From Straminergon stramineum (taxonomy: Eukaryota; Streptophyta; Bryopsida; Hypnales; Calliergonaceae): a DNA stretch of 64,000 bases. The notes under the pieces were generated by a model. The model worked only from the letters and a program-made list of their open reading frames with translations, did no database searches and was not told where the DNA came from. Below, in pieces: positions 11,044-28,095 of the stretch (its first letter is position 1; every line of letters begins with the position of its first letter). The translations under genes and the position numbers were made by a program. Location: contig OY987267.1 in the NCBI GenBank assembly GCA_963920665.1, forward strand, positions 9,548,001 to 9,612,000. The letters are read 5' to 3'.

Positions 11044-11565
11044 CCAGCGATATTAACTAGACAACCGTGAAATATATACCCTCCAATGTCTTCTAACTTC
11101 ACAATGAGATACAAGAAGGGTATTCCATAGTCTTTCAGGAAAACAGGAATATTGAGGACGTAGTTCTAGTTTCCAAGAATCAACAGACGTTGATCAACAT
11201 TAGAAACCGCTGTATATGACTTGGCCTCAGCCATGCTACCTTCAGACGGTGCCAGTGCTGGAGCTTAAGCCTTGCCCTACAATACCAGCTTCGGCAGCAA
11301 TCAGTGATATTAACTAAACTACCGTAAAATAGTCTGCAATGTCTTAGTAACTTCACTAGGAATACAAAAAAGGATATTCCATAGTCTTTCAGCAAAACAA
11401 GAATATCTAGTATGTTACGTAGTCCAAACTCCCAAAATCGAATCAACCGACGTTGATGATTAACATTAGAAACCGCTGTAAAAACAACTGCGGCACAAAA
11501 CTGCTCCCATCAGACAGCACAAGTGCTGGAGCTTAAGCCTTGCACTAAAACACCAGCTTCAGCAT
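11044..11565 (-). repeat. Tandem duplication of the RWP-RK gene 3' end
   Basis: Unit 1 (11044-11301) and unit 2 (11302-11565) are about 258-264 bp each and similar throughout (GATATTAACTA, ACAAGAA/ACAAAAAAGG, ATTCCATAGTCTTTCAG, TGCTGGAGCTTAAGCCTTGC). Unit 2 contains the real C-terminus and stop of the gene. Unit 1 contains a second in-frame version of the last 20 codons, ending in TGA at 11242, with only a few substitutions. Confidence 0.88.
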
Positions 11566-14500
11566 CAATCCGACACTCTCTTTTCGGTCGCTTAGGACTT
11601 CGTTCAGCAATCGTGGTACCCTCCACAAACAGCACTTCTTGCTCCTCACCACTTGTTGTCGTTGGAGTGCCATTGTGGTTACCATTCTCCGCCAACAAAG
11701 CAGTCTCTGGAGCTTCATTTCCTTCCACATGAATGTCATGAACCTCAGGCAACAACCCCTCAATATCACAGTCCTTCATCACAGTGTCTCGGGGACGGTC
11801 CTTGCCCGAGGTTGGAGTTGGCTGGGGTGGAGTGACCACGGGATCCTCCTTGGAAGGGGCGATGGCCTTTCGAGGTCCCTTGCGCTGCTGATTCTCTTTG
11901 GCAGCTTTTCTGTATTTGCGAGTGGTTGGCGGTGCAAGTCCGGAGGCTCGTTTGGTGGGGTTGCCGGTGTCGAGGGTGACCATGTCATGGCGACCTGCGC
12001 TGTGGAATTTGGAGCGCCAGCCGCGGGAGTAGAGACGCTTGTATAAATCCGCAGTTCTCACAGCTGGAGAATGCTGCAAAATCAAGGAAAGACCCAGTTC
12101 AAGCAGTAATCCCGTAGTCAAAACAAGTAAAGAACATGAATTTCGTGAATTTCGTGAAATTCGGGGAAGTTCATGGCGTTGAAACTTTCCATGCTGGCGC
12201 CCTCACACATAAATCTGTAGCAGTCCTAAATTTGGAATCTTTTTTGTATTTCAAGGTCAAAATTCTGGGACTCTAAATCTTGCCATTATAATGAAATTGA
12301 CTTTTAAGTACGCGAAGGCGAAGTGATCATCAAAATACAGGAAGTAAAGTAAGGAATGGCGGTTTATTGATTAGCAAGGTGGCCAACAATAACACGAATC
12401 AAAGTAAGCATAGTTAAGTGATAAGATTGCCAGAAGTTGGTGATAAAAAAATGAGCACAAAGCTCTAGAAACTAGGACGGGTACAGATTTATGTTTCTGG
12501 CGGCGTGTCCAGAAGTGGCTTGGAATACCGCCCAATTAACGAAACTGACCTTTATAACAAGTAAGGCGGTCATCAGTATAACTTAAAGAGTACGTAAACG
12601 TTAGCAAGATTAATTGAGTAGCAAGGTTCACGAAATTTGATGTTGGTAATGAAATCCTTGGAACATCAAGCATTACCAATAGAGCAAGAGGTGTGTGTTC
12701 GTGTGTAAATATATTACCATTTTCTGCGTTACCTGCGCAGGAGTGCCGTGGACTAGCTGGTCCATCTCCTGCTGCAGCTTACAGACTTCGGACCGCATGT
12801 ACGCTTCGCTCAACTCCTCCAAGCCAGCCCCCTGGCCTACGGCAATGGTGTGCTCCAGACCATGGATAGTGCTCTCCAAGCTCCTAACCTGGATGCAAAT
12901 TAGGACAAAAAAAAATATTGTTACTAAATGAGCAAGCCTTGAGTTCAGCATAGTTTTTCAAAGAGCATCAATTTCATTAAGTTAGCGAAACTTCATGACA
13001 GTGCCTTTTCTAGAAGGAAGGCACCCTGGAAGTTAAATCTGTAAAAATCCTAGTTCTTAGAGCTTTGTGCATCTGAATGTCACAATTTTTGGAGCTCTGA
13101 ATAGTGCCAATAGAACCAAATTTAATTGAAAGGCTGAAGCTTAGCCTCGACGTACAAAGCAGTACTTTTTTAGCACCAGAGGCTCCCGATCAGTACGTAT
13201 GAGCAAAGTGTCGTGTACAGCAGAGGTTATCAAAGTACAAGAATTTTAAAAGCAGGATACGAACTAATGCCCTAGCTCAGTATGTATGAGCAAGTCTCAT
13301 GTACAGAACAACATAGTATTACAAATTAAAGCCAAATTCAATACAGGCGTGGAAATCATGTCTTGGTGGGTGGACACCCTGGCTGGCCACAAGAGGACAT
13401 GACTTCCTCCAGTTATTGTCACAGCATAGTATTACATAGGCCCTGAATGTGAAGTTCGTCAAACAACTCAAGCATAAACAAACATTAAACGTGTACAAAC
13501 AGCTGAAAGAAAACTCAAATGCGTGCAACTTGAAGGAATCCTAAAATCTAGAAGCTACCTTACGGCCAGGCCATCGTTTCAGCCCAAACTTTCGGCACGC
13601 TTTCTTCAGCGTTGTCTGCGAAACTCCCAGCTTCTTCGCAGCATTGACTACACTCAGATGGAAGTACGCAGATAAATCCGACATCTTCAGGTGATGCGTT
13701 CCAACTCCCTGCAGCCGCTAAATGGTAAAACAACAACAGCATAGAAATCAATACAACAGCATAACTTGCACAACGTTCGCGACATTCACAACACTCACAA
13801 CAATCGCAACCTCCGCAACCTTCACAACCTTCACAACCTTCACAACACTCGCGGTCAACATAATTAACTACAGACCAAATTAGCATGAGCGGACATTCCA
13901 TTCCAAAGTTAGACACAGACTATACTGAACCTCACCGTCTTGCTGCGTCGGTTCACCAGAAACACGAGCTCAGAACCCCCATTGGGCAGCTCGCTATCCA
14001 CTCCTTCGCCATCTCCGCTTTGCGGCGCCAAAGAGTTGTGCACATTCGCCGACGAGTACGATGACGACGAAGACTTATCCTTAGAGTTGCCATGACTGGT
14101 CGCGCCGCTCACGGAACGCTTCGCATCATCAGGATGGTTGGGGGAACCAAGATTATTAGCTTGCACGCCGGGGTCAGGACGATTCTCCTTTTCAGCTTGG
14201 AGGTTGCAAACCGGGGAAGCATTCGAGACGGGATTCACAACAGTATTCGAGACGGAATTCGTGACTTTGGGCGCCTTGTGATCGCCACACGACGCAGGAG
14301 TGGGGTGCGCGGCGCCAGGAGTTGAAAACGCTCGCAATTGCGACGCCAGAAACTGCGCCAGGAGCGCGATGTTGGTGGTGGCGCCGTGTGGACACTGGAT
14401 GTTCTGGTTGGGAAGCATTGGCAACCGGCTCAGCAACGCGGATGCGAATGACTGGAAACCTGCAGTGGGTGCAGGCGACACAGGGGAACGAGTATTGCTG

Positions 14501-15916
14501 GATGCGCTCACTCCTGTGGCGCCGGCGCCGGCGGATACGCCAGGGCCTTGCATGCGGTGAGAAGAGCTTCGCACTAGCATGTTGGCGAGCTCGGCTGGCG
14601 ATGGCGTTGGATTGCAGAACTGCTGCTGCGCCGAGCTGGGGCCGCTGGCTGGTTTGCCCGCCCCACCCATGTTCAGTTTGCCATTGGGTCTTGGTAACGG
14701 CGGCAGACTGGCGCCCGCGCCTGCTACGTAATCCGGATAGAAGGAGCATGCTCTTTCCACGGGTTGGAATTGCAGGGACGGAGACTCAGGCGGTATGTTG
14801 AGTTTCGACGCTCTTGGGTCGGTAGTTAGGGTGGGCCTGCAAGGAGGTTTGTAATTGGGAAACGGGAACTTCGGCGCCGCGCTTGGGGCGAGGAGGTCCG
14901 GGGAACTGCTGGGAGCTGCGACGCTGACGTTGCAGTTCCCGGCTATGACGTTGGTGATTTGCTGGGTGGACTCGGAGTCTGGGCGTTGCGTGGGGGTGCC
15001 GTTGCTGGGCATTGGTTGGGGGGGAGTTGGTTGGTTGGAGTTCACGATGGCGAGAAGTTGCTTGTCGCCCATGCAGATGATCACGTCGCCGAGCGTGGCG
15101 TCCACATCCAGATCCTCGGGCTCGGAGCCATCACTATAGGCCAGCTGCAAGCGCTGGATGCTGTCGTCGTTGTCGATGAAGGCCAGACGCCGCGCATTGC
15201 GCTGCCACACAGGAAACTGAACGTCAGCAAGCACCAATCACAACGACACTAGGCTCTTAGTAATAGACCACAATTCCATGTAAACTCGCTCTACTCTGCA
15301 ACCGCAACGCAATCGACTCGTTACCGGTCAATCCTCAGCCCAAATAATTTCCACTGCCCTTTCGGAAGTCCCGCATCAAAAGTCCACCAAAAGTCAGCAA
15401 GTACCCCCCAGTGTACCGATCTCCAACAACATTTCTCAAGTGCGTCCAAAACAACCGAAATCACAAACACATACATCAACCAATCTTAACCAGTTTAATT
15501 CATCGCCTACTTGGGCTGTCACCCTAGTTACCCACTACATCGATCAAGCTTCACTAACGATCAGCATTCTCTCACAGACGGGTACGTGCACAACTGCATA
15601 TGCAAACGCACACAAAGCACCACACAATTCGCAACAACACCCTGGCAATGCGTACCTCAATGGCAGCAGCAAACTCCTCCAGCGTCTCGTTGACATGACG
15701 CGCGGAGCTCCACTGGTGACCCCTCACAGACACCGTAAACTTCACTTTCTCCACAACTAAACCTCCCCCACCTCCCTTTCCGGCGTTACCGTTTCCGCTC
15801 CCCCCGTTTGCAGCAACAACAGGCGCTGTCGCAGGTGGATGCAAGCCCCCAGAAGTTGCATTTGCATTACCATTTCCATGAACGCTTTCGCTTCCCTCTC
15901 TCTCGCCTCCCACCAT
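11510..15916 (-). CDS. RWP-RK domain transcription factor, 5 exons, 801 aa
   Basis: Exons are 15916-15656, 15201-13936, 13717-13559, 12888-12733 and 12073-11510. All junctions are GT-AG in phase 0 and give 802 codons with stop. The RWP-RK DNA-binding domain spans exon 3 and the start of exon 4: helices around DLSAYFHLSVVNAAKKLGVS and TTLKKACRKFGLKRWPGRKV, with the signature RWPGRK at residues 557-562, then a helical, probably coiled-coil segment. The N-terminal ~150 residues are ordered in appearance (VEKVKFTVSVRGHQW, then RNARRLAFIDNDD, then an acidic SDGSEPEDLDVD run). They could be a ubiquitin-fold/PB1-like domain, but this is not certain. The middle is Pro/Ser/Ala-rich. Basic clusters (RKYRKAAKENQQRKGPRK; SPKRPKRE) look like nuclear signals. 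RWP-RK proteins bind DNA and control nitrogen responses or germ-line identity. NLP-type GAF and C-terminal PB1 domains are absent here. Alternative acceptors at exons 2 and 3 could add or remove a few residues. Confidence 0.9.
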
Positions 15917-16534
15917 CGCTCCACACTCTCAACTACCAGCTACAAAGCCACAAACCTCTTGGATCCAATTACTCCCAACCGATGGCTGCTCTCACAGAAG
16001 GGAAACCATGAACAATTTGGTGGCAACAAAACAGTTGGCGTCCCGCTGGAGAATTCAACGTGACTTGAAGCTGTATGAAATTGTGTGTGAAATTGCTGTG
16101 AATCCCGAGATGATGAGACAAAGGCACAAGTGTGGAGCGTTTCAGAGACTGTAATATATGGCGGGGTTTGCATGGGCGCAGCCATCGCTCGGATCGGAGC
16201 TCCGACCCTGCCTTTCAGGTAGTTGGCTCTTCACGCTCGAGCTGCCCGAGGCCATGATGGGCATGTTCGCTTTGGGTACATGTGACGGTGTAAATTGCTT
16301 GATTTGGGTGTAAAATGTAGGAGAGCTGGAGATGTGGGGGAGAGGCTTGGGCTGTGTAACCGCATTGTGGGGAAGTTCCACGGTTCGTCTTCCCAAACGG
16401 GGTGGGGTGATGGGATGGGGTCGTCGGGGGTTGACGTGCTGGGAGTTCCGACGCTGCCGGCTATGGCGTTGCCCTTGACTGACCTCCTGCTACTAACCTC
16501 CATAATTTCTACCAGCTTCAAGGATTGGGAACTG
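15917..16534 (-). promoter_or_regulatory. Upstream region/5' leader of the RWP-RK gene
   Basis: This 0.6-kb, GC-richer stretch between the RWP-RK start codon and the NCS1 remnant should hold the promoter and 5' leader. A TATA-like CCATATATTAC reads on the minus strand near 16150-16162. Two blocks of it (16534-16465 and 16108-16055) recur upstream of the permease at 10538-10690, which marks them as a duplicated regulatory segment. Exact transcription start is not visible. Confidence 0.5.
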
Positions 16535-17592
16535 CTCAAACTGAGAGTGACCCAGAAGCCAATATTGGCTGTCAAGGCTGGGGAAAAAGTTTGCCAGAAC
16601 TGCCCGACTTTAGGATCTCCAGGGAAGAACTGCGAAGGGAGCGACAACATGGGCCCGAAACCACCAGCTCGAATGTAAGCCCGCGCTATTAATACTCCTG
16701 ATAGAACGATGAGGATTGGCGCCCCCAGTTTCTCCAGCTCTCGTATGCTCCAAATTCCATTCCAAATAACCCCCACCTGCACTTGGCAAACCCACATCGT
16801 CTTCAACCCTAAAAAGCCAAGTTTCAAGACCAATTCTATTGAGCATGCTGTGAAACTAGTGGAATGGAAACAAATTTTAAATCACCAGAATCAGTGAACA
16901 CAGAATGAGTTACTCCAATTGAATAGGATTGCGATGATTGGACTAACGCAATTGATCAACGACAACCCTAAAAACATGCATCGAAACCTCAATCTGTCCA
17001 CCGTCTAATCACTCCAATTCCGTAATAGATCATTCTTTCAATTCTGCATACGAATTGTTGTGAATAAGGCGCCTTCCCAATTGTAGTGTATATGCCCCAA
17101 ATACCCTATTTGCGTAAACGAAACTCAAAAGCATCCAATAAGAATAACAAAGCTTAACAGCTCAAGAGCAAAAGCCTACACGTAGAATTACTCCCCCTAC
17201 GAACAAAACTTCAAGAATCCATAACTTGTTCATACGGTATCCAATTCCTACACTTTTGAGTCCATTGCAACCCTCTCAAAATGGCCTACAAGAACCCCAC
17301 AAAAAAAAATCATCAACAGAAAAAATTGGACCCCCACCTTACCTGCAGCCCCCAGAACGCCAAGAAACACGCAAACTCCCCCGCACTCATCCCCAATCCC
17401 GGCACCCCAGGCCCCTCCATCCCCCCTCGCAGAAGGGCATTCACCAGCTGAAACACCGCCTGCCCTCCAATCCACGTCTGAATCCCAAACCACTCACACG
17501 ACACGAGCGCCCTCAACAGCGACATCACATTCGCAAATCTCGCAAACCTCGCTCTCGCCAACACATGAAAAGGACACTCCGAACTCGAGCTC
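16535..17592 (-). pseudogene. Truncated NCS1 permease copy (part of exon 1, intron 1, exon 2)
   Basis: This is the same gene as at 7374-10022 but broken at both ends. An exon 1 remnant (about 17592-17343) retains the helix-3 signature with a W-preceding G to E change and an in-frame 3-nt deletion. Intron 1 (17342-16777) is retained and alignable, with the same donor and acceptor. Exon 2 (16776 to about 16535) stops just before the NIPD junction. Exon 3 and the first 130 or so residues are missing, so no transporter can be made. Retention of the intron shows DNA-level duplication, not retroposition. At 16534/16535 it joins directly to the RWP-RK upstream region; at 17592 it joins AT-rich DNA. 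Confidence 0.92.
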
Positions 17593-17892
17593 CAAGTCCC
17601 ACCAATTGGGGGGCATGAAATATTCAAAGATTTAAGAGGATGTGGGTCATTGAATTGGGATGGTATTTTTTCTTCAACAGTTCTACTCAAAACTCAAGTC
17701 TAAAGAACCCATTTTGAGTTTCGTGCTCAGGTGAAAACACCCCAAAGTTACCATTATAATAAGCAATTCAGCGTAGTTGGAGCCACCTTTTAAAAAATAA
17801 AAAAAATAAAAAAATTGATATTAGCAATTGAAAATCATGAACATTCAAGAAAAAAATTAGAATTTTTGGATAAGACATGTATATATTATAGT

Positions 17893-19190
17893 CCACCCTC
17901 AATATTTGTTAACACTTACAAGTAAGAAAACTTATAACACTTATATGTGTTTACACTTTAACACTTATCAAGGTTAGCATGGACAATTTGTAATGCTTAC
18001 ATGAATAACATTTATGAAACTTTGGAATTAACAATAGTAACCAGATTTATATAATTAAAGGATGAAAACACACAGTAAGATATCAATGTCATCATACATC
18101 TAAACATAATTGAAATACAAATACAAATTTGTCACAACATGATGACATTTCTAAACCTTCAAGTGGTACAATACTTGAATATAGAGAGGTGATGCAAGGG
18201 AGTTTGAAGTTTAAATTAGAGTCAAAGAGTTTGATCATGGAATTTATAGCAAGTACAGTGTTGTCATAATTATGAAGTGGAATGAACAGTGCATGATGTG
18301 GAATAGATGATGTGTGAAGATATTGTGACCTATATACAATATTATTAATCCCTAAGCACTTTGACGTCCATTTTTTGGATGATGAACAGATTAGAAATTG
18401 AGTTTCATCCTCCTAGCTACTTGGATGAAAGTTGTTTTAATTTGTGGAGATATGTTATGAAGTTGTTGTCCTATCTAAGGTTTGGATTTGGTATTACTAG
18501 AGTACATATATTTTTCTAAAATTACAAATGTGCAAGGATGTCAAGTGGTCAAATTGTATTGACTTTAGTTCAAAACTGGATTTGCCAAAATGAAGTCATA
18601 GATTTGAAAAACAAAAAGATTTCAAAAAATCACCATATCAAGAGAACCTCGTTTCAAATCCATTCCAGAAAAATTTATTCAAAAAATGATAATATTTTGC
18701 TTGTAATCAAATTTTAAAAGAATTTTGGAATTTCTCATTCAAAAATTATAAAATAAGATTGGTGATAGCATTGGTGAATCTATCCACATAGATGGAATCT
18801 ACAAATCAAAATCTACAACTTTTATTTGTATACTAGATCCAAAATATGCTTCCAAATAGCACTTTATAACAATTTTTCTCGAATCATTGATTCTAGGGAT
18901 GAATATGGACGTTTAGGGGTTAATGCCAACAACAAAATGATCTATATAGTACATGATGGACTTGATTCCATTTCATCCAAATAATAAATTTTTATAGCCT
19001 CACTTTCATCGAAAATAACACTTATCAAGGTGAATTCATTGAAGAGGGAAATATATGTTATATAAATTCTCTTAACAATTAACAATCAACACTTGCTAGT
19101 GTATTTTTGGAATTTTTTGGAGAGCACAATTTTTCTTAATACAGATCTAATTTTAACACATATCGGGGTAACAAATATTGAGGGCAGATT
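17893..19190. mobile_element. Possible nested TIR element, ~1.3 kb
   Basis: Inverted ends share CCCTCAATATTTGTTA (left near 17897-17914; right, reverse complement, near 19183-19166). No target duplication and no coding sequence were found. Support is one short inverted match plus its position inside a larger element. Confidence 0.4.
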
Positions 19191-20539
19191 CTATGAATTC
19201 CAAAGTAGAAGCTCCCTAAGATATTGAAACTTTCATATAGCTTGGTTATAGAACCAAAATTTAGAAAATCAATAGTCAATCAATTGCAATGAAGTATGGA
19301 AAAAATTTATTTATATTTTTGAAGACACTTTCACTAGAAATCCATGACTGAATGATTTTGGGTGTTTTCACCTTTGTTTTGTGACAACTTGGATTAAGAA
19401 AGCCTCCAATATCTTAATAGGCCTTTGAAATTGAATGCTCTTTTGAACGCGCTAACTTGCAATTAATCTAATGCTATACATTTTACATTATTTTTCAAGT
19501 AACACTCAAATTTGAATAAACTCATCTCTACTTCAAACTTCTATCTTTCACTCAATACCTCAAATGTTTGAATTGATTAAAAAATGTAAGTTCAAAAGGA
19601 TATAATTATTCTGGATTGGTAGAATGTACTTAAGTGATTATTAATTACACTTGCTTATTGAAGGTCAAATGAAAAATATATTGTGAGTTTGTGAATTGAA
19701 CTTAACCCCACAAAGACTAGATCAATTGGAAAATAATCAAACATCATATCTATGCTAAATTTAGCCTTTTAAATTGCGTTCAAATATCAATCTTATATTT
19801 TTATTATGTGCTACTATAATATGTATATCACTACAAAAAAATTTCACCTTGTTCCGTGAAAAATTATCATTTTAATCATTTTTGTCACTATAAGTGGAGA
19901 TCAATTAGTAAATATACCAAAAAGAATTCAATTATTTTGAAATTATTTCAAAGTACAAGTAGCAATTGAGATTAGTATGGAAAATTTTGAATTCCTCATT
20001 TTATTTTTTACAACTAAAATATCCTTGGCAATGATTTTTCCTTGTGAAAAAATATAGTTTCTATTAATGTTGGTTCTTTTATAAGTTTTGATGGAAAAAT
20101 TAAACAAATTGTGATTTGAAAAGTGAAAAGGTATAAATAAATTAGATCAATTATAATACATACTGTAATAATCTTGGATTTTTTTTACCATATATGAAGG
20201 TTATAATGAAAAACTTCATTTTGTAATTTAAATTTATAAATATTTTAAAAGGAAAAATTTGAATGATAACTGACAGACAATATTGAGTAATGCCATTAAG
20301 TCTTTCAATTTTTTTATTTTTCTAAAGCTTTAAAATGGAATAGAACCAAAACTTTTCAAGCTTCAATTTTTTTGTTTAAAACAAATATTAGAAATGAATA
20401 TTTAGAAGGTTACAATCAAGGTCGACTAAAGTAGAAACATCCAAAAGTGTCCCATTTCCATTTATGCATAATAGAGTTTCCTTGAATTGTCCCTAGGCTT
20501 TCATTGAAGTGTCCTTCTACAGTGTCATTATATTGTCCC

Positions 20540-20997
20540 CTTACTTACTATTGATTACTTGACAGTTGATGTTGTCAAATTTTGATTTCAAGTCCTTTGG
20601 ATGTTGTTAGATTTCAACTTTAGGCTCACCTAAAATTGACGAGTGTTGATGTTAGATTTTGATTTCGAGTCCACTTGGGGTTGTCACATTTCTAGTCTTT
20701 TGGATGTTGTTGGATTTCAACTTCAGGTTCACCTAAAATTGACAAGTGTTGTTGTTAGATGTCAATTTCAAGTCCTTTAGATGTTGTTGGATTTCAACTT
20801 TAGGTTTACCTAAAATTGACAAGTATTGTTATTAGATTTTAATTTCAAGTCTACCTAAAGTTATCACATTTCAAGTCCTCCGAATGTTGTTAGATGTCAA
20901 TTTCAAGTCCATTTGTGTGACAGTTTCAAATCTACATAAGATTGTCACCTTACTTAATATTGATTAGTTGATAGCTGGTGTTGTCAAATTTTGATTT
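20540..20997 (+). repeat. Minisatellite flanked by a direct repeat
   Basis: Tandem units are built from GGATGTTGTTGGATTTCAAC, CACCTAAAATTGACAAGTGT and a TTAGATGTCAATTTCAAGTC block (about 130 bp, three to four copies). They are bracketed by two copies of a TTACTTA(C/A)TATTGATTA block followed by GTTGTCAAATTTTGATTT. Confidence 0.75.
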
Positions 20998-21160
20998 GAC
21001 AACACTCCACTTGATCCAATGGTTTCAATGGTTCAAGGAGCTACCACTTTAAAATTTCATAACTTTCAATTGCTAATACTACAAAATAATTTTTTTCTAA
21101 CAAAAGGTGCCTCCAACTATGCTGAATTGCTTATACTGACAGTTTAGGGTGCTTCCACGG

Positions 21161-21778
21161 TAAGGCACATGTTATTTACTTTCAGGATGCGGAGACCTTC
21201 AGGAATTAAAGTACACATAAAATTTAAAGATTTGCAGAAAAGATTTTATCCTCTCAATAACACTACCTCAAGTGGACAGGGCCCATGAAAAGGTCACTTG
21301 GTTATTTAGGGGATAAGAATAAATAAATAAAAAGGTGTGGAGAGGAGCCATAACAGAAGTTGCACTTGGATGGAAAAGAGAAATGTTCATTTGTCACAAA
21401 GTCAGAAAACTTATAACTCATCCAATTCATGATAAAAAAATCCCTGCTAACAAACCATTTGAATTTGATAAAAACCTTACTTGAGGTAAGAATTGCTTAG
21501 AACCCTACAACATGAGCTAATAAAATGAGATGAGAGCAGGAAATCAACTCTCCAAGTGCACGGTTGATTGTCTTCGAAAATTCAACTCACTGCACTTGCT
21601 AAAGATTAAAAAATTGTAGCCTCAATATTCTGGATGATCGATCTAGTCAAGCATTTAGAAAACGATTGCTGTATTGGCCTCGTCCAGTTGTCTCCAATTA
21701 AATGTCATGATCTGCTTGTTAGGAATGCTGAATTTATCACCAGTCATGCGAAGCTTCAGTTGTTTGACGAACGCATAC
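21161..21778. other. 3' flank of the queuine transferase gene
   Basis: This stretch lies between the TIR element end and the gene's stop codon. Its right half is probably the 3' UTR of the minus-strand gene. No other feature was recognised, and short plus-strand ORFs here are antisense to the gene. Confidence 0.4.
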
Positions 21779-27250
<5,472 letters not shown>

Positions 27251-27726
27251 AGGCAGAGGTTTCTTCAGATAGCAAATGGAACACCTAACTAATGCTCCAT
27301 TCAAAAAGCCTCTAGTCCAAATAGCAAATGGCAAAGGGTCGGGAATGATGAGAAAACATCTTAACAATTAACAACTACTGATTCTGCGTCGCTCAAATCC
27401 CCTGCAATCTTGTGAAAATCAGCACTCTTCAGAAAAAAATTCTAAGAACCCCTGTCGTCGGAAATATGAGAGCGCAGGGTTCTCAATAGACAAGGCAATT
27501 TAGAAGGGCGTCAGGTAGGTGATGAAGTCAGATGCGAAGCTTGCTTTCGAGATCGTTGCAGTGACAGGCACTGGATTGCAAATGCTAAGTTAACTTACTG
27601 CCATCGTTGCATGCAATTCAGTGCGCAAGATAAATCATCGTAAGACTCTCATGTGCGCACTTCGAGCAATTTTGATCAGATTTTCTAGGTCTTTTCCGAA
27701 AATTTGACGTCGATGGAGGAGCGAAA

Positions 27727-27770
27727 TTAGGGTTTAAGCATCGTCGAAGGTTTTTGGGCGGTAGGGTTTA
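27727..27770 (-). promoter_or_regulatory. Two telo-box motifs upstream of the queuine transferase gene
   Basis: On the minus strand TTAAACCCTAA (27737-27727) and TAAACCCTA (27770-27762) lie about 480-520 bp before the start codon. AAACCCTA telo-boxes are known in plant promoters of translation- and ribosome-related genes, which suits a tRNA-modifying enzyme. The role here is inferred from motif and position only. Confidence 0.5.
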
Positions 27771-27779
27771 GGGGCACTT

Positions 27780-28095
27780 CGCTCGAGTGGTCTCTCCAAG
27801 TAAGGTAGGAGGCTAATGAGTCGCCCACCTATGGGAAAATGGACCACTGTAGGAAAATCAGTCCATCTAAACTTTTTTGCATATTTTTGGTAGAAAGAGA
27901 AAAGAGAAACAAGGCAATGGCAATTTAAATCATAGTTTTTAATTTGTTTAGAATGAATTAACTATGAAGTTTTGAAGTCGGAGGTATTCAAGTAGCTAAT
28001 GATGTTCATAGATTGGACTAGTCATCAATCAAAATCAACCTTTGAATAGAGCATGTCAATCCAAAAAGTGGTGAATATAAAACCTAGGATTTTTA
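27780..28095. other. Spacer between gene promoter and transposon
   Basis: Short AT-rich spacer; no ORF, repeat or motif recognised beyond the telo-boxes just outside it. Confidence 0.4.

Larger units (their letters stand above)
17728..21160. mobile_element. 3.4-kb TIR element, hAT-like ends, non-coding
   Basis: The left end (from 17728) and the reverse complement of the right end (from 21160) share ATAAGCAATTCAGC, then TAGTTGGAG, then CACCTTTT, and the subterminal block TAGCAATTGAAA. A third copy of this terminus lies at 28096 (CAGTGGAAGCACCTAAAACC). CAGTGG-type ends suggest hAT, but no 8-bp target duplication was seen and no transposase survives. Inside lie a possible nested element (17893-19190) and a minisatellite (20540-20995); otherwise the interior is AT-rich with no ORF over 60 codons. 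Confidence 0.7.

Noticed and set aside
13560..13916. 118-codon minus-strand ORF rich in C-E-G repeats
   Set aside because: It reads the wrong frame of RWP-RK exon 3 plus an intronic CCTTCACAA-type simple repeat.
14092..15252. Several ORFs of 77-185 codons overlapping RWP-RK exon 2
   Set aside because: Shadow frames of a GC-rich coding exon whose correct frame joins neighbouring exons in phase.
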